Shown here piece by piece: positions 46,954 through 58,981 of a DNA stretch of 64,000 nucleotides (within the stretch, counting starts at the first letter, position 1; the number at the start of each line of letters is the position of its first letter). The notes beneath the pieces were generated by a model, which made no database searches, was not told where the DNA came from, and was given only the letters and a program-made list of their open reading frames with translations. The stretch comes from Sorghum bicolor (lineage: Eukaryota > Streptophyta > Magnoliopsida > Poales > Poaceae): the NCBI RefSeq assembly GCF_000003195.3, contig NC_012878.2, forward strand, positions 41,192,987-41,256,986, given 5' to 3'. The translations under genes were made by a program, and so were the position numbers.

Positions 46954-47739
46954 CAGTGCCGGCCCTAGGGGAGGGCAGGAGGTGCGACGGCCGAGGGCTC
47001 TCGCGAGATAGGGGCCCAAACCTAAGTATATAATACAATATACTCTTTAGTTATAATCTTTATTTATTAGTATATGCATATACATGGTGCAATGGTTTAT
47101 CATAAAAAAAATCGTGAGCCAAAAGGAGTCAAGTCACCAATGCTTATACACGAGTTGCCACACATAGCGATCACGAGTCGCGATTTCTAGACTTTTGGTG
47201 ACACGGCGAGACCACGGGAAGAGACGCAGCGGCATCAGCGACACATTCACCAGTTCACCACGCGATCACGAGCTGCAGTGGATAATACCAAAACCTCTGC
47301 ACCCGAGTTCTAGCCTTCCAAACTCCAAACGATAGCGGCGACCAGCTGGCAGGGCTCGACGAGGACTACGACATGTGATCTTTGTTATTTCCTTCTACCT
47401 TTTTATTTTTTGTGATTTGTGAATCTTAGTTCTGTTTATGTCCCAATTGTCTAGGCACTAATTTTTTTTGTTCAATTTTTGTCTAGTACTTTATACTCAT
47501 ATAGTTATATTTTTCTTGTAATTTAGGTTAGGTGTTAGAATTTTAGAATGTTACCTAAGAAACAATTGTCAAGGACCATGAAAAGAAAATGAAAAAGATA
47601 AGAAGAGCAGTTTGTCTATATATGACTGGATTTGCTTTCCCTTTACGAAAAAATTAACTTATATTATTATAAAATTTTAGTTTAGGGGTCGTCGCAATGT
47701 ATTCGCCAGAGGGCCCTCAAATTTGTAGGACCGGCACTG
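46954..47739. mobile_element. Non-autonomous hAT element, 786 bp
   Basis: Inverted ends CAGTGCCGGCCCTA and (reversed) CAGTGCCGGTCCTA, flanked by a perfect 8-bp duplication GCCGCGAT at 46946-46953 and 47740-47747. An 8-bp duplication with CAG-type ends defines the hAT superfamily. There is no transposase frame inside. The intact duplication points to a fairly recent insertion. Confidence 0.9.
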
Positions 47740-47747
47740 GCCGCGAT

Positions 47748-48305
47748 GGGTCGTGTGTCCTCTCAATCGGTTTGTCTACCTTTGTCTTCGTTCTCCCCTC
47801 GCCTTTCCTCCACCGTGTGCAGTCCGCCGCGCTCCACCGTAGGCACATCTTCGCCCCTCTTCCTCCCAATGCCACCCATGCCCTCTTTGTCGTCCTTGCC
47901 CCTACCGCCAGCCACTACCCCCTCCCCCCACCACCACTATCTTCTCTAGCTCTAGTGAGCTCATCTGCCGTCATGCTCTTCAACTCTGGCAAGCCTCCCC
48001 CGGCTTGATCTGGCCTGACCACCTCTACCACCGATAGCTCCACTGAGCCACCCGACCACCATCCCTATCATCTAGCCTACCTACCTCCCACTGGTTGGGC
48101 CCTCTATACCCGCCGGAATTGGAGAAGAAAGAGGGGGACAACTCGTCGGACCCTAGCTGTCATTCAGAGTTCAGGAAGAAGACTCGAGCACGATTGGACG
48201 TGGGCATGGTCACGTGGAAGAGGGGGAGGGAGAGATGGCCAAAACCCTAATGCTAGCGAGGTCTCTATCTCCCCGATGCCGACGAGGTCTCTTGTGAGGG
48301 TGGGG
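47748..48305. other. C-rich intergenic stretch
   Basis: Pyrimidine- and Pro-codon-rich sequence with frames on the plus strand (47746-47949 and 47697-48008) but no domain and no splice support. It could be a degraded exon or leader of a lost gene. I do not call it. Confidence 0.3.
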
Positions 48306-48664
48306 CACTAGTAGAATGAAGTTCTGTACAAGCGGTTCTAAATCTATTTCTACAAGTGTTTCTTAGACTCGCGGGCCAGTGGAAATACACCATTTCCACT
48401 GACGGTTAATTGAGAACCGCCTGTCATACGAGGTCATATGAAAAACTCAAAAAAATCAATTTCAAATTATTTCTAGAGGTGGTTTTCTTAACAAACCACC
48501 ACTAGAAAATCATATTTTTAATGGCGGTTCCTTAAGAAAATCGTATGTAGAAATACAAAATTTCTACAGACGATTTTTTAAAAAAAACCGCCACTAAAAA
48601 GAAAAATAGGATTTTCATGGCGGGAATTCCACTGCTAGTTCAGAGCTTTTATTTTTTACTAGTG
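48306..48664. mobile_element. 359-bp mini-CACTA, non-autonomous relative of element D
   Basis: The left end CACTAGTAGAATGAA and the right end TTTTTTACTAGTG form a CACTA terminal pair, flanked by GGG on both sides (48303-48305, 48665-48667). The interior is nearly all diverged hairpins with GGCGGTT and AACCGCC cores, the D-family consensus. No coding capacity. Confidence 0.88.
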
Positions 48665-48879
48665 GGGTGGGCCGTGGGTGAGGACCTGCGTTGCGCGGTG
48701 GATCAGCCCGCATCGCACGTTAGAGTTTGCGATGAATCAAAGCTACTCCACTGTACCATAAAAGCAAAGAAGGCCGTCGTTACATGCAAGAATGAAGGCA
48801 CGGACGGAGATTGCTGGCCCAGCAAGCCCAGTAACGACTTGAGCTAGTTGTCCTTCAAACCACCGGCCCCACGCGCATA

Positions 48880-49139
48880 CTCCCTCCGTTCCAAATTGTA
48901 AGTCATTCTAAAAATCTTAGAGAATCAAACTTTTCTAAGTTTGACCAAATTTATATTATAAAATAATAATTATTATAGTACTAACTAAATATCATTAGAT
49001 TATTTCTTAATTATATATTCATAGTATATTCACTTTACGTTACAAATCTTAGTATTTTTCTCTATAATTTTGGTCACACGTGAAAATGTTTTGACTCTCC
49101 AAGATTCTTGGAATGACTTACAAATTGGGATGGAGGGAG
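48880..49139. mobile_element. Stowaway MITE, 260 bp
   Basis: Ends CTCCCTCCGTTCC and GGGATGGAGGGAG, flanked by TA at 48878-48879 and 49140-49141. About 85-90 percent similar by eye to the copy at 60820-61079, so the two are recent family members. Confidence 0.9.
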
Positions 49140-49240
49140 TATGACATAAATATCTCCAAACAACCATGGCTTACAATATTTGGTTGCATTAATTCATCTC
49201 GGATAAAGCTACATGTACAACACTGCCACACGTTCGGGCA

Positions 49241-49468
49241 TTAGCACCGGTCGGGAAAGGCCTGTTGCCCCGGTTCCTGAGCCGGTGCTGCCCTTCCGGG
49301 ACTAAAGGCCCACCCTTTAGTCCCGGTTCGGGCAACCGGGGCTAAAGCCCCCCCCCCTTTAACACCGGTTGGTAATACCAACCGGTGTTAAAGGGTCCTG
49401 CCAGGGCTGCCACGTTGCAGCACTCTTTAACACCGGTTGGTATTATCAACCGGTGTTAAAGGGTTTCT
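49241..49468. repeat. Subterminal hairpin array, left end of copy C
   Basis: Three or four hairpins, including two AACACCGGTTGGTA-type pairs, of which A has kept one and a half. It lies 3' of the Ulp1 remnant. Confidence 0.8.
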
Positions 49469-49750
49469 TTTTTTTTGTTCACTTCTTCGGTTCTGTTTAT
49501 TGTTTTTATATAATATATAATAATAGGTTTTTGCGGATACAATAATATATTTATATTACACGCATATTAAGCATATATAAATGAAAACTATAGGCTTAGC
49601 TTAATAATTAAGCTTTGCCTATAATAAAATGAATAGACCACATCAAAAATTAAAAAAATTAAATAGATATGTAAAAAGCTTTATATATATATAGTTTTAT
49701 ATGTACAAAATTCGTAACACATATATACATAGAGTTTTTTCTCCCAATGT

Positions 49751-50674
49751 CTACAAACAATACAAATGATCATCGTTGTTTGGAATAAGAGTTTCGTTGC
49801 CGTTGAAGTGAAACTCGCCGTTTGGATTGATCACTTGGTCGCGGAGAAATCCTGCTATCGTCTCTTGGATAGCTTTGATTCGGTCTTGTTGTAGGACCTT
49901 TTCCCTCAGCCATTCCGTCTTTAATTTGAAATAAATAAAAAAGGTATTAGTTATTTAAGTTATTCAATATAATTCAGGAGATAATGAAAAGAGACATGTA
50001 ACGTACTCTGAGCGTCTCTGTGGGTGTTTGATTGACTTGTGCCATCATGAATTTGCACACGTAATATGCACATAGATTGTTCCCCCCTTCTTGTCTTAAA
50101 CACCACTGTACGATATATATATAAAAATATTCACGACCACGACAATAAAAAGGCTAAAAGTTAGCGAAAATTTGTTAGCTAGTAGAACTTACTTGTGGAT
50201 GTATTATGTTAAGCGGCGCTTTACATCCACTGAGATGTTCACGGTCAATGAATCTTTCCCAAACCCTATACATAGCCATTGTGGATCGTGAACTAATAAT
50301 TACAGAGTCATATTATGATATTTTTGTAGCTGAGATCGACATTACGTACCTTTGAATAATGTTTACCATTTGTTGATAATTTTCTTGTGGTTTTCTCATT
50401 GAGTCAAAGATTATCAACCGGTTCTTGGGAATTTCAATGACCATGAGTATCCAGTGAAAGCTGTTTACACACATATATATATAGTCAGTCCTATAATGTA
50501 AAATAAAATATGCATGCACTTAATAACTATATAACTCACTCGAAGTTGAAGGGAAGAGTATTTTTTGTTTTTCTTTTTGGTTCACAAAGAACCTCATAAG
50601 ATTGGTGCAGACTTCTGTCTCATGATCTGCTATCCACATTGCCTGCGGAACCTTGAAAACAATATAAGGGTCAA
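49751..50674 (-). pseudogene. Ulp1 C-terminal exons of the Transposase_24/Ulp1 gene, copy C
   Basis: Equivalent to exons 4-8 of copy A. It retains His (SFHWILMVIEIPK), Asp (LIIFDSM) and an intact Cys block, WCLRQEGGNNLCAYYVC, thanks to six G in the run where A and B have five. The last exon lacks the premature TGA of A and ends at the stop 49751-49753. The N-terminal core is deleted, so the peptidase part now follows the transposase C-terminus. Confidence 0.82.
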
Positions 50675-53600
50675 CGATGTGGCGCTTTGGCTCATTGATG
50701 ATTGAGTGGTCATCATTTTTTCCTCTCTTTGGTTTCGTAGACATATCTTTGACATAGAACACCTGACTCACGTCTGCAGCAAGGACGAATGGTTCGTCTT
50801 TGAACCCACTATTGTTAAGGTCCACGGTTGTCATCCCATACTCCTTGTCGACTGTTACCCCACCTCCGGTCATCTTCACCCATTGGCACCGGAACAAAGG
50901 AACTTTAAAATTAGACTAGTTCCCATTTGTCTTCTATGCGTCCATAATATGTTTGTCTGTTCCCATTTGGATCCGTGGCATCCACGCGTACACCACTATT
51001 TTGGTTGCTGCTCCTTTTATCTTGGCCAATTGTGTAAAATGTGTTACCATTTATCTCGTACCCTTTGTATGTGAGGACATGACATGATGGTTGCTTGGCC
51101 AACAAATAAAGCTGCTCATCAATGTTTTCATCACCTTGACATTTCTTGCGCAACCAATCGCCAAAAGTTTCCATGTGCTGACGCATTATCCAAGCTTCAT
51201 TCTTCCCGGGCCACTGGGACCGTAGGAAATCTTTGTGTACCTCAACATATGGTTCCACCAATGAGGAGTTCTGGAGAACTGTGTAGTGTGCTTTATTGAA
51301 GTAATCGTCTCCCGTACCAATATATGTTTTCTTCCCAAGTGTTCCCTTTCCGCTGAGTCTGCCCTCGTGTCGACATTCAGGAATGCCAATTGGGTCAGGG
51401 TCTGGAATAAAGTCAACACAGAACTCTATGACCTCCTCTATTCCGTAGCCCTTGGCAATGCTTCCTTCTGGCCGGGAACGACTATGGACATATTTCTTTA
51501 GGACACCCATGAATCTCTCGAAGGGGAACATGTTGTGTAGGAACACAGGACCGAGAATACGAATCTCTTTGACCAGATGAACTAGGAGGTGTGTCATGAT
51601 ATCGAAGAAGGATGGAGGGAACACCAACTCAAAGCTGACGAGACATTGAACGACATCATTCTGCAGAGTAGCTAGTTGCTCTAGATTGATTGCCTTCTGA
51701 GAAATTGCATTGAGGAATGCACATAGCTTTACAGTGGCTAGACGTACGTGTGGAGGTAGAATTCCTCTTAAAACGATCGGCAGCAATTGCGTCATTAGAA
51801 CGTGACAGTCATGGGACTTCAAGTTCAGGAATTTCTTCTCTAGCACATTAATTATTCCCTTGATATTGGAGGAGAATCCAGATGGGACCTTGATGCTGCT
51901 AAGACATTCAAACATGCTTTCCTTCTCTTCTTTGCTCAGAGTGTAGCTAGCAGGGCTTAAGTAATGACGTCCATCATCTGTCTTTTCTGGATGCAGGTTG
52001 TCTCGTTCTTTCATGCGCTGCAAGTCTTGTCGTGCTTCAAGTGAATCCTTAGACTTCCCGTAGACACCCATGAATCCGAGCAAGTTCACACAAAGATTCT
52101 TTGTCAGGTGCATCACGTCGATCGCGTTGCGGACCTCTAGGACATTCCAGTAAGGTAGCTCCCAAAATATGGATTTCTTCTTCCACATAGGTACGTGTCC
52201 CTTAGCATCCTTGGGAATAGGTTCGCTGCCTCGTCCCTTTCCAAATACCACTTTTATATCCTTGACCATTTCGAGTACATCATCCCCGGTTCGATTGAGA
52301 GGTTTGGTCCGGTGGTCTGCCTTGCCTTTAAAATGCTTGCCTTTCTTTCGTACTGGGTGGTTCACAGGAAGAAACCGACGGTGGCCAAGGTACACGACCT
52401 TTCGACATTTTTTCAAAAATACACAGTCAAGGTCTTCATAACAATGTGTGCATGCATTATATCCCTTGTTTGACTAGCCTGAAAGATTACTCAGAGCTGG
52501 CCAATCATTGATTGTTACAAACAGCAATGCTCGCAGGTCAAAGTGCTCTTGTTTGTACTCATCCCACACGCGAACTCCTGGTTTGCTCCATAAAAGTTGA
52601 AGTTCCTCAACTAATGGCCTTAGGTAGACATCTATGTCATTGCCAGGTTGCTTCGGTCCTTGGATAAGCATCGGTATCATAATAAACTTCCGCTTCATGC
52701 ATAGCCATGGAGGAAGGTTGTAGATACATAGAGTAACTGGCCAAGTGCTGTGACTACTGCTCTGCTCACCGAAAGGATTCATACCATCTGTACTTAAGGC
52801 GAACCGCAAGTTTCTAGCATCATCTGCAAAATCTGGGAATTCTCTGTCTATCGCTCTCCACTGGGATCCATCGGCAGGGTGTCTCAGCATATTGTCTATC
52901 TTACGGTCTTCTTTATGCCACCGCAACAACTTTGCATTGTCCTTATTTCTGAACAGACGTTTTAATCGTGGTATTATAGGAGCATACCACATAACCTTGG
53001 CTGGAATTTTCTTCCTATGACGTTCTTCACCCTCAACATCGCCAGGATCATCTCGTATAATCTTATACCGTGATGCCTTACATACTGGACATGCATCCAA
53101 ATTCTCGTATTCCTCCCCACGGTAGAGGATGCAGTCATTAGGACATGCGTGTATCTTCTGGATTTCTAATCCCAAAGGGCAGACAACCTGTTTTGCTTCA
53201 TACGTAGTGGTGGGCAATTCGTTGCCTTTCGGAAGCATCTTTTTTATGATCTTCAATAACTGCCCAAATGCCTTGTCAGATGTACCATTCTTTGCCTTCC
53301 ATTGCAGCAATTCTAGTGTGGTACCTAGCTTTTTTTGCCCCTCTTCAGCGGTGGGATATAGCGATTTCCTGTGGTCCTCTAGCATGCGCTCAAACTTGGC
53401 TTTCTCTTTATCACTTTCACATTCTCTTTGTGCATCACGGATGGCATCACCAAAAGCATCATCGCCCCGATCATCTTCTGCCGCAACCTCTTCTTCATTA
53501 TCTCCCCCCATTGCAACATCATTGAAGCCACCGTACTGAGCAATAATATTGGCATGGTTCAATTCTTCTTCTTCTTCACCTTCATCCATTATAATCCCGC

Positions 53601-53832
53601 TTTCTCCATGTTTGGTCCAACAAATATAGTTTGGTATGAAACCAGACTTTAATAAGTGTGAATGAAGAGTTCTTGAGTTAGAATATTCCGTCAAATTCTT
53701 GCACACGGCACATGGACAGCACATGAAACCGTCCCTCTTATTTGACTCGGCCACACTTAAGAAATAGTGCACGCCATTAATGAACTCTTCGGAGCGCCGA
53801 TCGGCATTATACATCCAATTACGTGTTACCAT
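50675..53832 (-). pseudogene. TNP2-type transposase, copy C, broken, fused to Ulp1 exons
   Basis: Same domain order as copy A, with the core uninterrupted by a gap: WMYNADRRSEEF at the start, GLEIQKIHACPNDCILYRGE, LRHPADGSQWR, FALSTDGMNPF and YNLPPWLCMKRK. C keeps the frame where A is shifted (HLLKSGFIPNYICWTKHGES) and a Gln where A has a stop (53335 region). Its own lesions are a TAG at 52474-52476 replacing the Gln of SGQSNKGY, and an 8-bp loss near 50914 that breaks the frame after DKWELV. Past that point the C-terminal frame continues through PKRHIV directly into DPYIVFK of the Ulp1 gene without a frame change. Confidence 0.88.
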
Positions 53833-53927
53833 CTGCATTAAATATAACATATATATTATGAAAACCATGCACACATATAGTTTCTCATATTATTGCACAA
53901 CATGTCTAAGATACATAGTTGATTAAT

Positions 53928-54457
53928 TTAGGAAAGCTTGGCTACAACAAATACAATCGCAACTAGCACTAAAAAAACCAAAACTAAAATGCACTTAAGC
54001 AACATAATTAGTTCGCGTCCGATCCCAACTATAATAGATAGATCATTCGCTTGATCAACATCATTGAACTCCTTTCGTCGGCTCACTGTCTCACCACCTT
54101 CAGCCTCAACCACCTGTGCAAAAGATTTCTTAATGTGTTCAATGTATTCTTCCTCCCAGTACCAACCTGTACATCCGCCGGTACCGTCCCACTGAAATTA
54201 AAAATTAAAAGAGAGAATCAAAAGTTTAATTAATGTCATTTAAAAAAATATGCACATATATAAGCAAATGTCTGGAAATAACTCACATTACGATCTGGAC
54301 ACTTGTAGAATATACGACCCTTGTTTACTCCCTCTTTCGACACTTTGTACTCCATCAAAATCTTCTGCCCACACTTGCCACAAGTAATGAGAGGGAGTTC
54401 CGGACGGTATCGCTTTTAAACCCGTTGAGAGACCGAAGACCCGGTCACGGTTGCCAT
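53928..54457 (-). pseudogene. GRF zinc-finger membrane protein gene, copy C, with a nonsense codon
   Basis: Exon 1 is 54287-54457 and exon 2 is 53928-54191, the same lengths as in copy A. Codon 14 is TAA where A and B have CAA (SQRV then stop), so the product would end before the finger. The rest of the frame is intact, and the C-terminal hydrophobic segment is kept (ELIMLLKCILVLVFLVLVAI). The equal exon lengths and conserved splice sites in A and C support the gene model. Confidence 0.8.
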
Positions 54458-54950
54458 CTACTATCCATACTCAATTTTTAAACAATTATAAATTCCACAT
54501 TTACTAGTAAACATGTATGATACAATTGACATTATATGTAGTAATAAAAATAAATCAAGTGATATTAACAAACCAATTAATTTGAACTATCCTACTTTCT
54601 AAGATCATAAAAATATACTATAATTCATTCTTGCAAACTACATTAATACTAGGTCAACCATGAAATATGATATATATATATATATGGATACTAATTCATG
54701 TGAATGATTCAAAATAACAACGTGGATTTGAGCTAAAAATAATGCGAACATCACAAGCCAAAAACAACATGAAAAGGACAAGAAAGACAAAAGTTAGTCA
54801 CCTCCAAACACGAAGAAACGATGACGGAGTCGAAGAAGATCAACGATGGGCGTCGGAGACGAAGAACAAATGAGGAAGAAGAAGCTCCAAGAACAACAAT
54901 GGTGAATGGTGCTCTCGGTTTCAAATGGGCAGAGAGGAGGAGTGATCCGG

Positions 54951-55200
54951 CCTATAAACCGGACATTTAGAACCGGTTCAGAAACAAAACCGGTGCTAAA
55001 GGGTCACCCTTTAGCACCGGTTTGTGACACAAACCGGTGCTAAAGGCTTTGCCTCGGCCCGTGGCGCTGGCCGGTTGGTAACACGAACCGGTTCTAAAGG
55101 TCTCTGCCCCGACAGTACCTGTCAGTAGCCGTTGGGTAGGACCCTTTAGCACCGGTTCGTGTTACGAACCGGTGTTAAAGGGGTCTTTAACCTCGGACCG
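54951..55200. repeat. Right-end hairpin array and TATA-like box, copy C
   Basis: On the minus strand CCGGTTTATAGGCC (54951-54962) adjoins hairpins such as CCTTTAGCACCGGTTTGTG with its complement. Four hairpins remain; one is partly lost near 55070. Confidence 0.75.
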
Positions 55201-55252
55201 CAAAAAAACCGAGATTTTTGGCTATTTTGGGCATCGAGGCATTGTAGTAGTG

Positions 55253-55746
55253 CGATGAGTTGCACTCTAATTACGTGCAGCATAAAACGGCCCTTATTTT
55301 ACACGTACGAACCACTAGTTAGGTTTTTGTGATTATATATGCCGTGGATTGCACGTTCCGGAGAAGTAGTACAACCATATGATGCTGCTGAATACATGAT
55401 TGATCGCAACACATCAGATCCTAATTACACAAAGTATTTGACAGCCAAAAATGTTCAGTACCAACAAATCTAGTTTCCCAAAACCGACCAAACTGGTCTA
55501 GGCCACTTTATCAAATGGCAAAGAGAATTTCACTATTATATTTCTCTTATGGAGGTGATCGAAATAAATACATATATAGAACGTCCAATTTCAAGTCCAA
55601 ATGAGTGAAACACGGTCTCGGTGATTCTACACTCGTAAAAATCAGCTCAGCCGGTTTTGTCAGCTTAAAACTAAATTAGAATTGTATTTTCGCATGGATT
55701 TTAGAAGAATTTGATCTCATGAGGTAAGTCCACCCCCTCCTTATTA
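55253..55746. other. Intergenic DNA, nothing recognised
   Basis: No gene, RNA or repeat boundary is visible between copy C and the Tourist element. Confidence 0.4.
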
Positions 55747-55749
55747 TAA

Positions 55750-56088
55750 GGTCTTGTTTAGTTCGTGAAAAAAAAATTTGAGTGTCACATCGGATATGCT
55801 GGAAGGATGTCAGGAGAGGTTTTTGAATGCTAATAAAAATAAATTACGTAGCTCGCCTAGAAACTTCGAGACGAATTTATTAAGCCTAATTAATCTATCA
55901 TTAGTATATGTAGGATTACTATAGCAATTAAGACTAATTATAGACTAATTAGACTTAAAAGATTTATCTCGTGATTTACAACCAAACTGTGCAATTAGTT
56001 TTTTCGTCTACATTTAATGTTCCATGCATGTGTCCAAAGATTTAATGAGATAAGTGAAAAGTTTTTAGATGAAGAACTAAACAGGGCC
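55750..56088. mobile_element. Tourist (PIF/Harbinger) MITE, 339 bp
   Basis: Ends GGTCTTGTTTAGTTC and GAACTAAACAGGGCC, flanked by TAA at 55747-55749 and 56089-56091. The interior has the familiar Tourist words GAGACGAATTTATTAAGCC and GTGATTTACAACCAAACTG. Confidence 0.9.
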
Positions 56089-56091
56089 TAA

Positions 56092-57254
56092 ATGTAAGAG
56101 AGTAACGGCCAATTAAATGCATCCAGTCAATCAAAAAACACAATCAATCTACTATTTTACCTTTTCTAAACCTTTTCCTCTTCCAAACCTCATATATGTT
56201 CTTCGACAAGCTTCTTAATGACATTTAATTTGTGGGTGTTTGAGGTGGCATTTCCAATGTGTCTTTCTTCTTCTCTTATTCCACTATATGGAATACAATG
56301 AGTTCAAATAAAAAGGAATAGGAGAATATTCGACTGTTTCCTCCAAAAAGAGTATGAAATTCATCCTATTAAAAAAGAAATCCATTTCTCTTTCTTTTCA
56401 ACCAAACACTCTTCATCCTTTTTTTTACTCTTCAATATCTTTGAGTTCCCATTTTTTTCCTTCATTTAACATAATAAAAGACGAAATACAGGAAGAAACC
56501 GTATTCAAATGGAACTAATCCAAATCCAATAGGAATCAAATCAAGATATACAATTGATAACAATACGCTGCATCGCTCTAACCATTCAACCTTGGATGCT
56601 TAACAGGATCATCGTACATCAAAATACATATCATAAAAAATGAAACTGGAAATATTCGGAGATGACTATGAAAAAAACCTCTCCGGTCCTCAAATTGAAA
56701 GAGAGATTGAGAGGGATCAAGAATCTTAATTCTCACTATTTGGAATGGATCCAATTTTATTGAGTCTACAGGACCAGTTGATAATTGAATATAACTTTTC
56801 AATTATTCGAGGGGGTAAGTAAGATGACAAACTGTGGATGTAAGTGGATAAAAGAAGAGTTAAAGCAAGTAGACCATTATCGATCCTACGGTCCTTGTGA
56901 AAAGCTACCAAAGCCGCCGCAACCATCTAAAGCACCTTGCCTTGGGGGCCCTCATCCCTCTCCGCGGCTCCAGTGAGACCACCGATGGCAAGGAGAGAAG
57001 AGACATTCCTCATCTATCCTACCAGCAGACCCAGAGGGCCCTTTTGCAACTAGGCTACAACTCTTAACTATCTCTATACCCCTTGTACATGCTTTTCTGT
57101 TCATAAAACAAGTTACAGTATTTTTTGCAGGTCAAGTTCACCGCCATGGCGCATTTGTACACCAAACCAGCACCAGTGCATCTCAAACCGCTCCACACGT
57201 ACATTTTCCAAAGACCGAAGGCCTTAAACCACCTCCCTGCATAATTGCATAGTG
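56092..57254. other. Intergenic DNA, nothing firm
   Basis: AT-rich to about 56550. A stretch at about 56600-56830 reads like a weak organelle-type coding remnant, but I could not confirm a source. No gene is called. Confidence 0.3.
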
Positions 57255-57560
57255 TGTCAATCCAATCCAAAGCTGACCAAAATGAGGATAGAACAGAGCA
57301 CCTTATTAGGTAGGCTGGTCCTGTCCATCCATCAATGTGCTTCTTGAAGAACATTGCTGGTAGCTAGTGAGGCGATGGCCACATACAGTGCCGTTGTCTC
57401 TATTTGCAAGCCAGTGTCTACGTACACTGAAGGTCAGCTAGACTGACAGATCGATGGTAGTATCGCCATCCAAGATGAATGTCTGAAGGTCACTGTCACA
57501 ATTTCAGACGATTGGCAAAGATGAGACCGTCCTCCAACTCTGCTTGGGAACACTAGCTTG
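57255..57560. repeat. Diverged duplicate of 59230-59515
   Basis: Shared words in the same order include CAATCCAATCCAAA/GATCCAATCCAAA, GGTCCTGTCCATCCATCAATG/GGTCTTGTCCATCCATGAATG, GTCTGAAGGTCACT/GTCTGAGTGTCACT, and GACCGTCCTCC/TACCGTCCTCC with ACTCTGC. Both copies are non-coding in all frames. They may be two remnants of one transposon or of a duplicated gene. Confidence 0.5.
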
Positions 57561-58408
57561 TGAGTTATAATAGAAACAACGGATAAGGAGTACGTGTTGC
57601 TCACTGGAAACATTCTATGATAATGTTGTTCAAGAATGATTGTGTCCATTTATTTGTTCTCCGAAACCTAGGGAAATTGTTTATGTTTATGTGTTCATCA
57701 TAAAAGTAATTCTCATGGTCTCGCAAAACCAACGGTTTTCGTTCAACACGCAAAAAAACAATAGCTTTGGTTCATCACCAAGAAAATGAAATGTCTTTTT
57801 TGTACAAGTTAGATATGGTATTTTGAGGAAAATTTGTACTTAAACCTAGTCGAGTAGTCGAGTAGTACGTAGAAACAAAAAACAGTTCTCTTCCGGCCTC
57901 CCTTTGGATTGGTAGTGGCCAACTCGTGCTGCAAAAATGGTTACTCGGCAGTAGGTTCATTGCCAATGCATTATTCTCTTGTTTTGCCTCGAATCCATGT
58001 CCTATGTAGTACACACTCTGAATTGGCCGCCAACCAAATAATATGCATGCATACATCCAGAAACATGCATATGGGTGTTGGGTCTGGCTACTAATAAAGG
58101 TTCATTGACATAAGTGGGTTGTTGATCGTCGTGTGGTAACCTTACACCTTACTCCTCATGGTCCATGGGAAAACTTCACGCATAACACAGCTGTACTGTC
58201 CTATTGTTACAGTTAGATACACTTCATGGTCCAGGGAAAGAAGGGATAATGAAGCTTTGTCTCTGTATAGGTACAACTTGCACGTAGATGTATAAAACTG
58301 AGACTCATGGTCAAGTTATAAATGACATTCTATCACTCTTATTAGTTGTAAATGCTATGACTGTTTTTTATCACAGCTGGAAAAAAAAACACTACAACCT
58401 AAAATTTC

Positions 58409-58522
58409 ATAATGTAAGGGATAATAGCATACTTTATAGGAAAAAAAACACTAGAACACTAGAATAGTTTTCCCTACAATGTAAGGGATAATAGCATACT
58501 TTATAGGAAAAAAAACACAAAC
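58409..58522. repeat. 67-bp short tandem duplication
   Basis: AATGTAAGGGATAATAGCAT followed by ACTTTATAGG and an A run begins at 58411 and again at 58478. Non-coding. Confidence 0.75.
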
Positions 58523-58785
58523 ATTTTTTTATGACATCAAATAAGTATGCTATTATAAGGATATATTTCAGTGTATCTAATCAGTCGAACCTAAGAATGT
58601 TTGACTTAGAATAACTTTAAAAGTTAATTTTTTTTTAGTTGGAGGGCAGACTCCTCTATCATGAAATACAATGGATCTAACTTTGTCATAAGTCAAATTT
58701 TCCTAATAAGTTTTGGCCATGTTTATAGAGAAGATTAATAATATCAACAATATCAAAGAGATACACTATGAAAGTAAATTTGATT

Positions 58786-58981
58786 ATGTATCTAACGACC
58801 CACACATCATGATGTTTATGACAAACTTAGGATATATATAACTCAAACTGTTATATTTTATTAGGACAGAGAGAGTACATATCATGTATCTAACGACCCA
58901 CACATCATGATGTTTATGATAAACTTAGGATATATATAACTCAAACTGTTATATTTTATTAGGACAGAGAGAGTACATATC
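58786..58981. repeat. 98-bp tandem duplication
   Basis: TCTAACGACCCACACATCAT begins at 58791 and again at 58889, and the two units differ by about one base. The near identity shows a recent duplication. Confidence 0.9.

Larger units (their letters stand above)
49210..55252 (-). mobile_element. CACTA copy C, family A, internal-deletion derivative
   Basis: The right end reversed is CACTACTACAATGCC. The left end is eroded (TACAACACTGCCACACG, where A has CACTACACTGCC). The hairpin arrays at both ends match A. About 7.1 kb present in A (from about 2460 to 9530) is absent, removing most of the Ulp1-type gene, the central hairpins and the satellite array. The joint is near 50675 (GGGTCAACGATGTGGCGC). 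The region homologous to A is otherwise very similar by eye. C has no N gap and so serves as a reference for A. Confidence 0.9.

Noticed and set aside
56600..56830. Possible plastid-derived insert
   Set aside because: Phrases such as GATCAAGAATCTTAATTCTC loosely recall a plastid gene, but the match is short and from memory. A BLAST against grass plastid and mitochondrial genomes would decide it.
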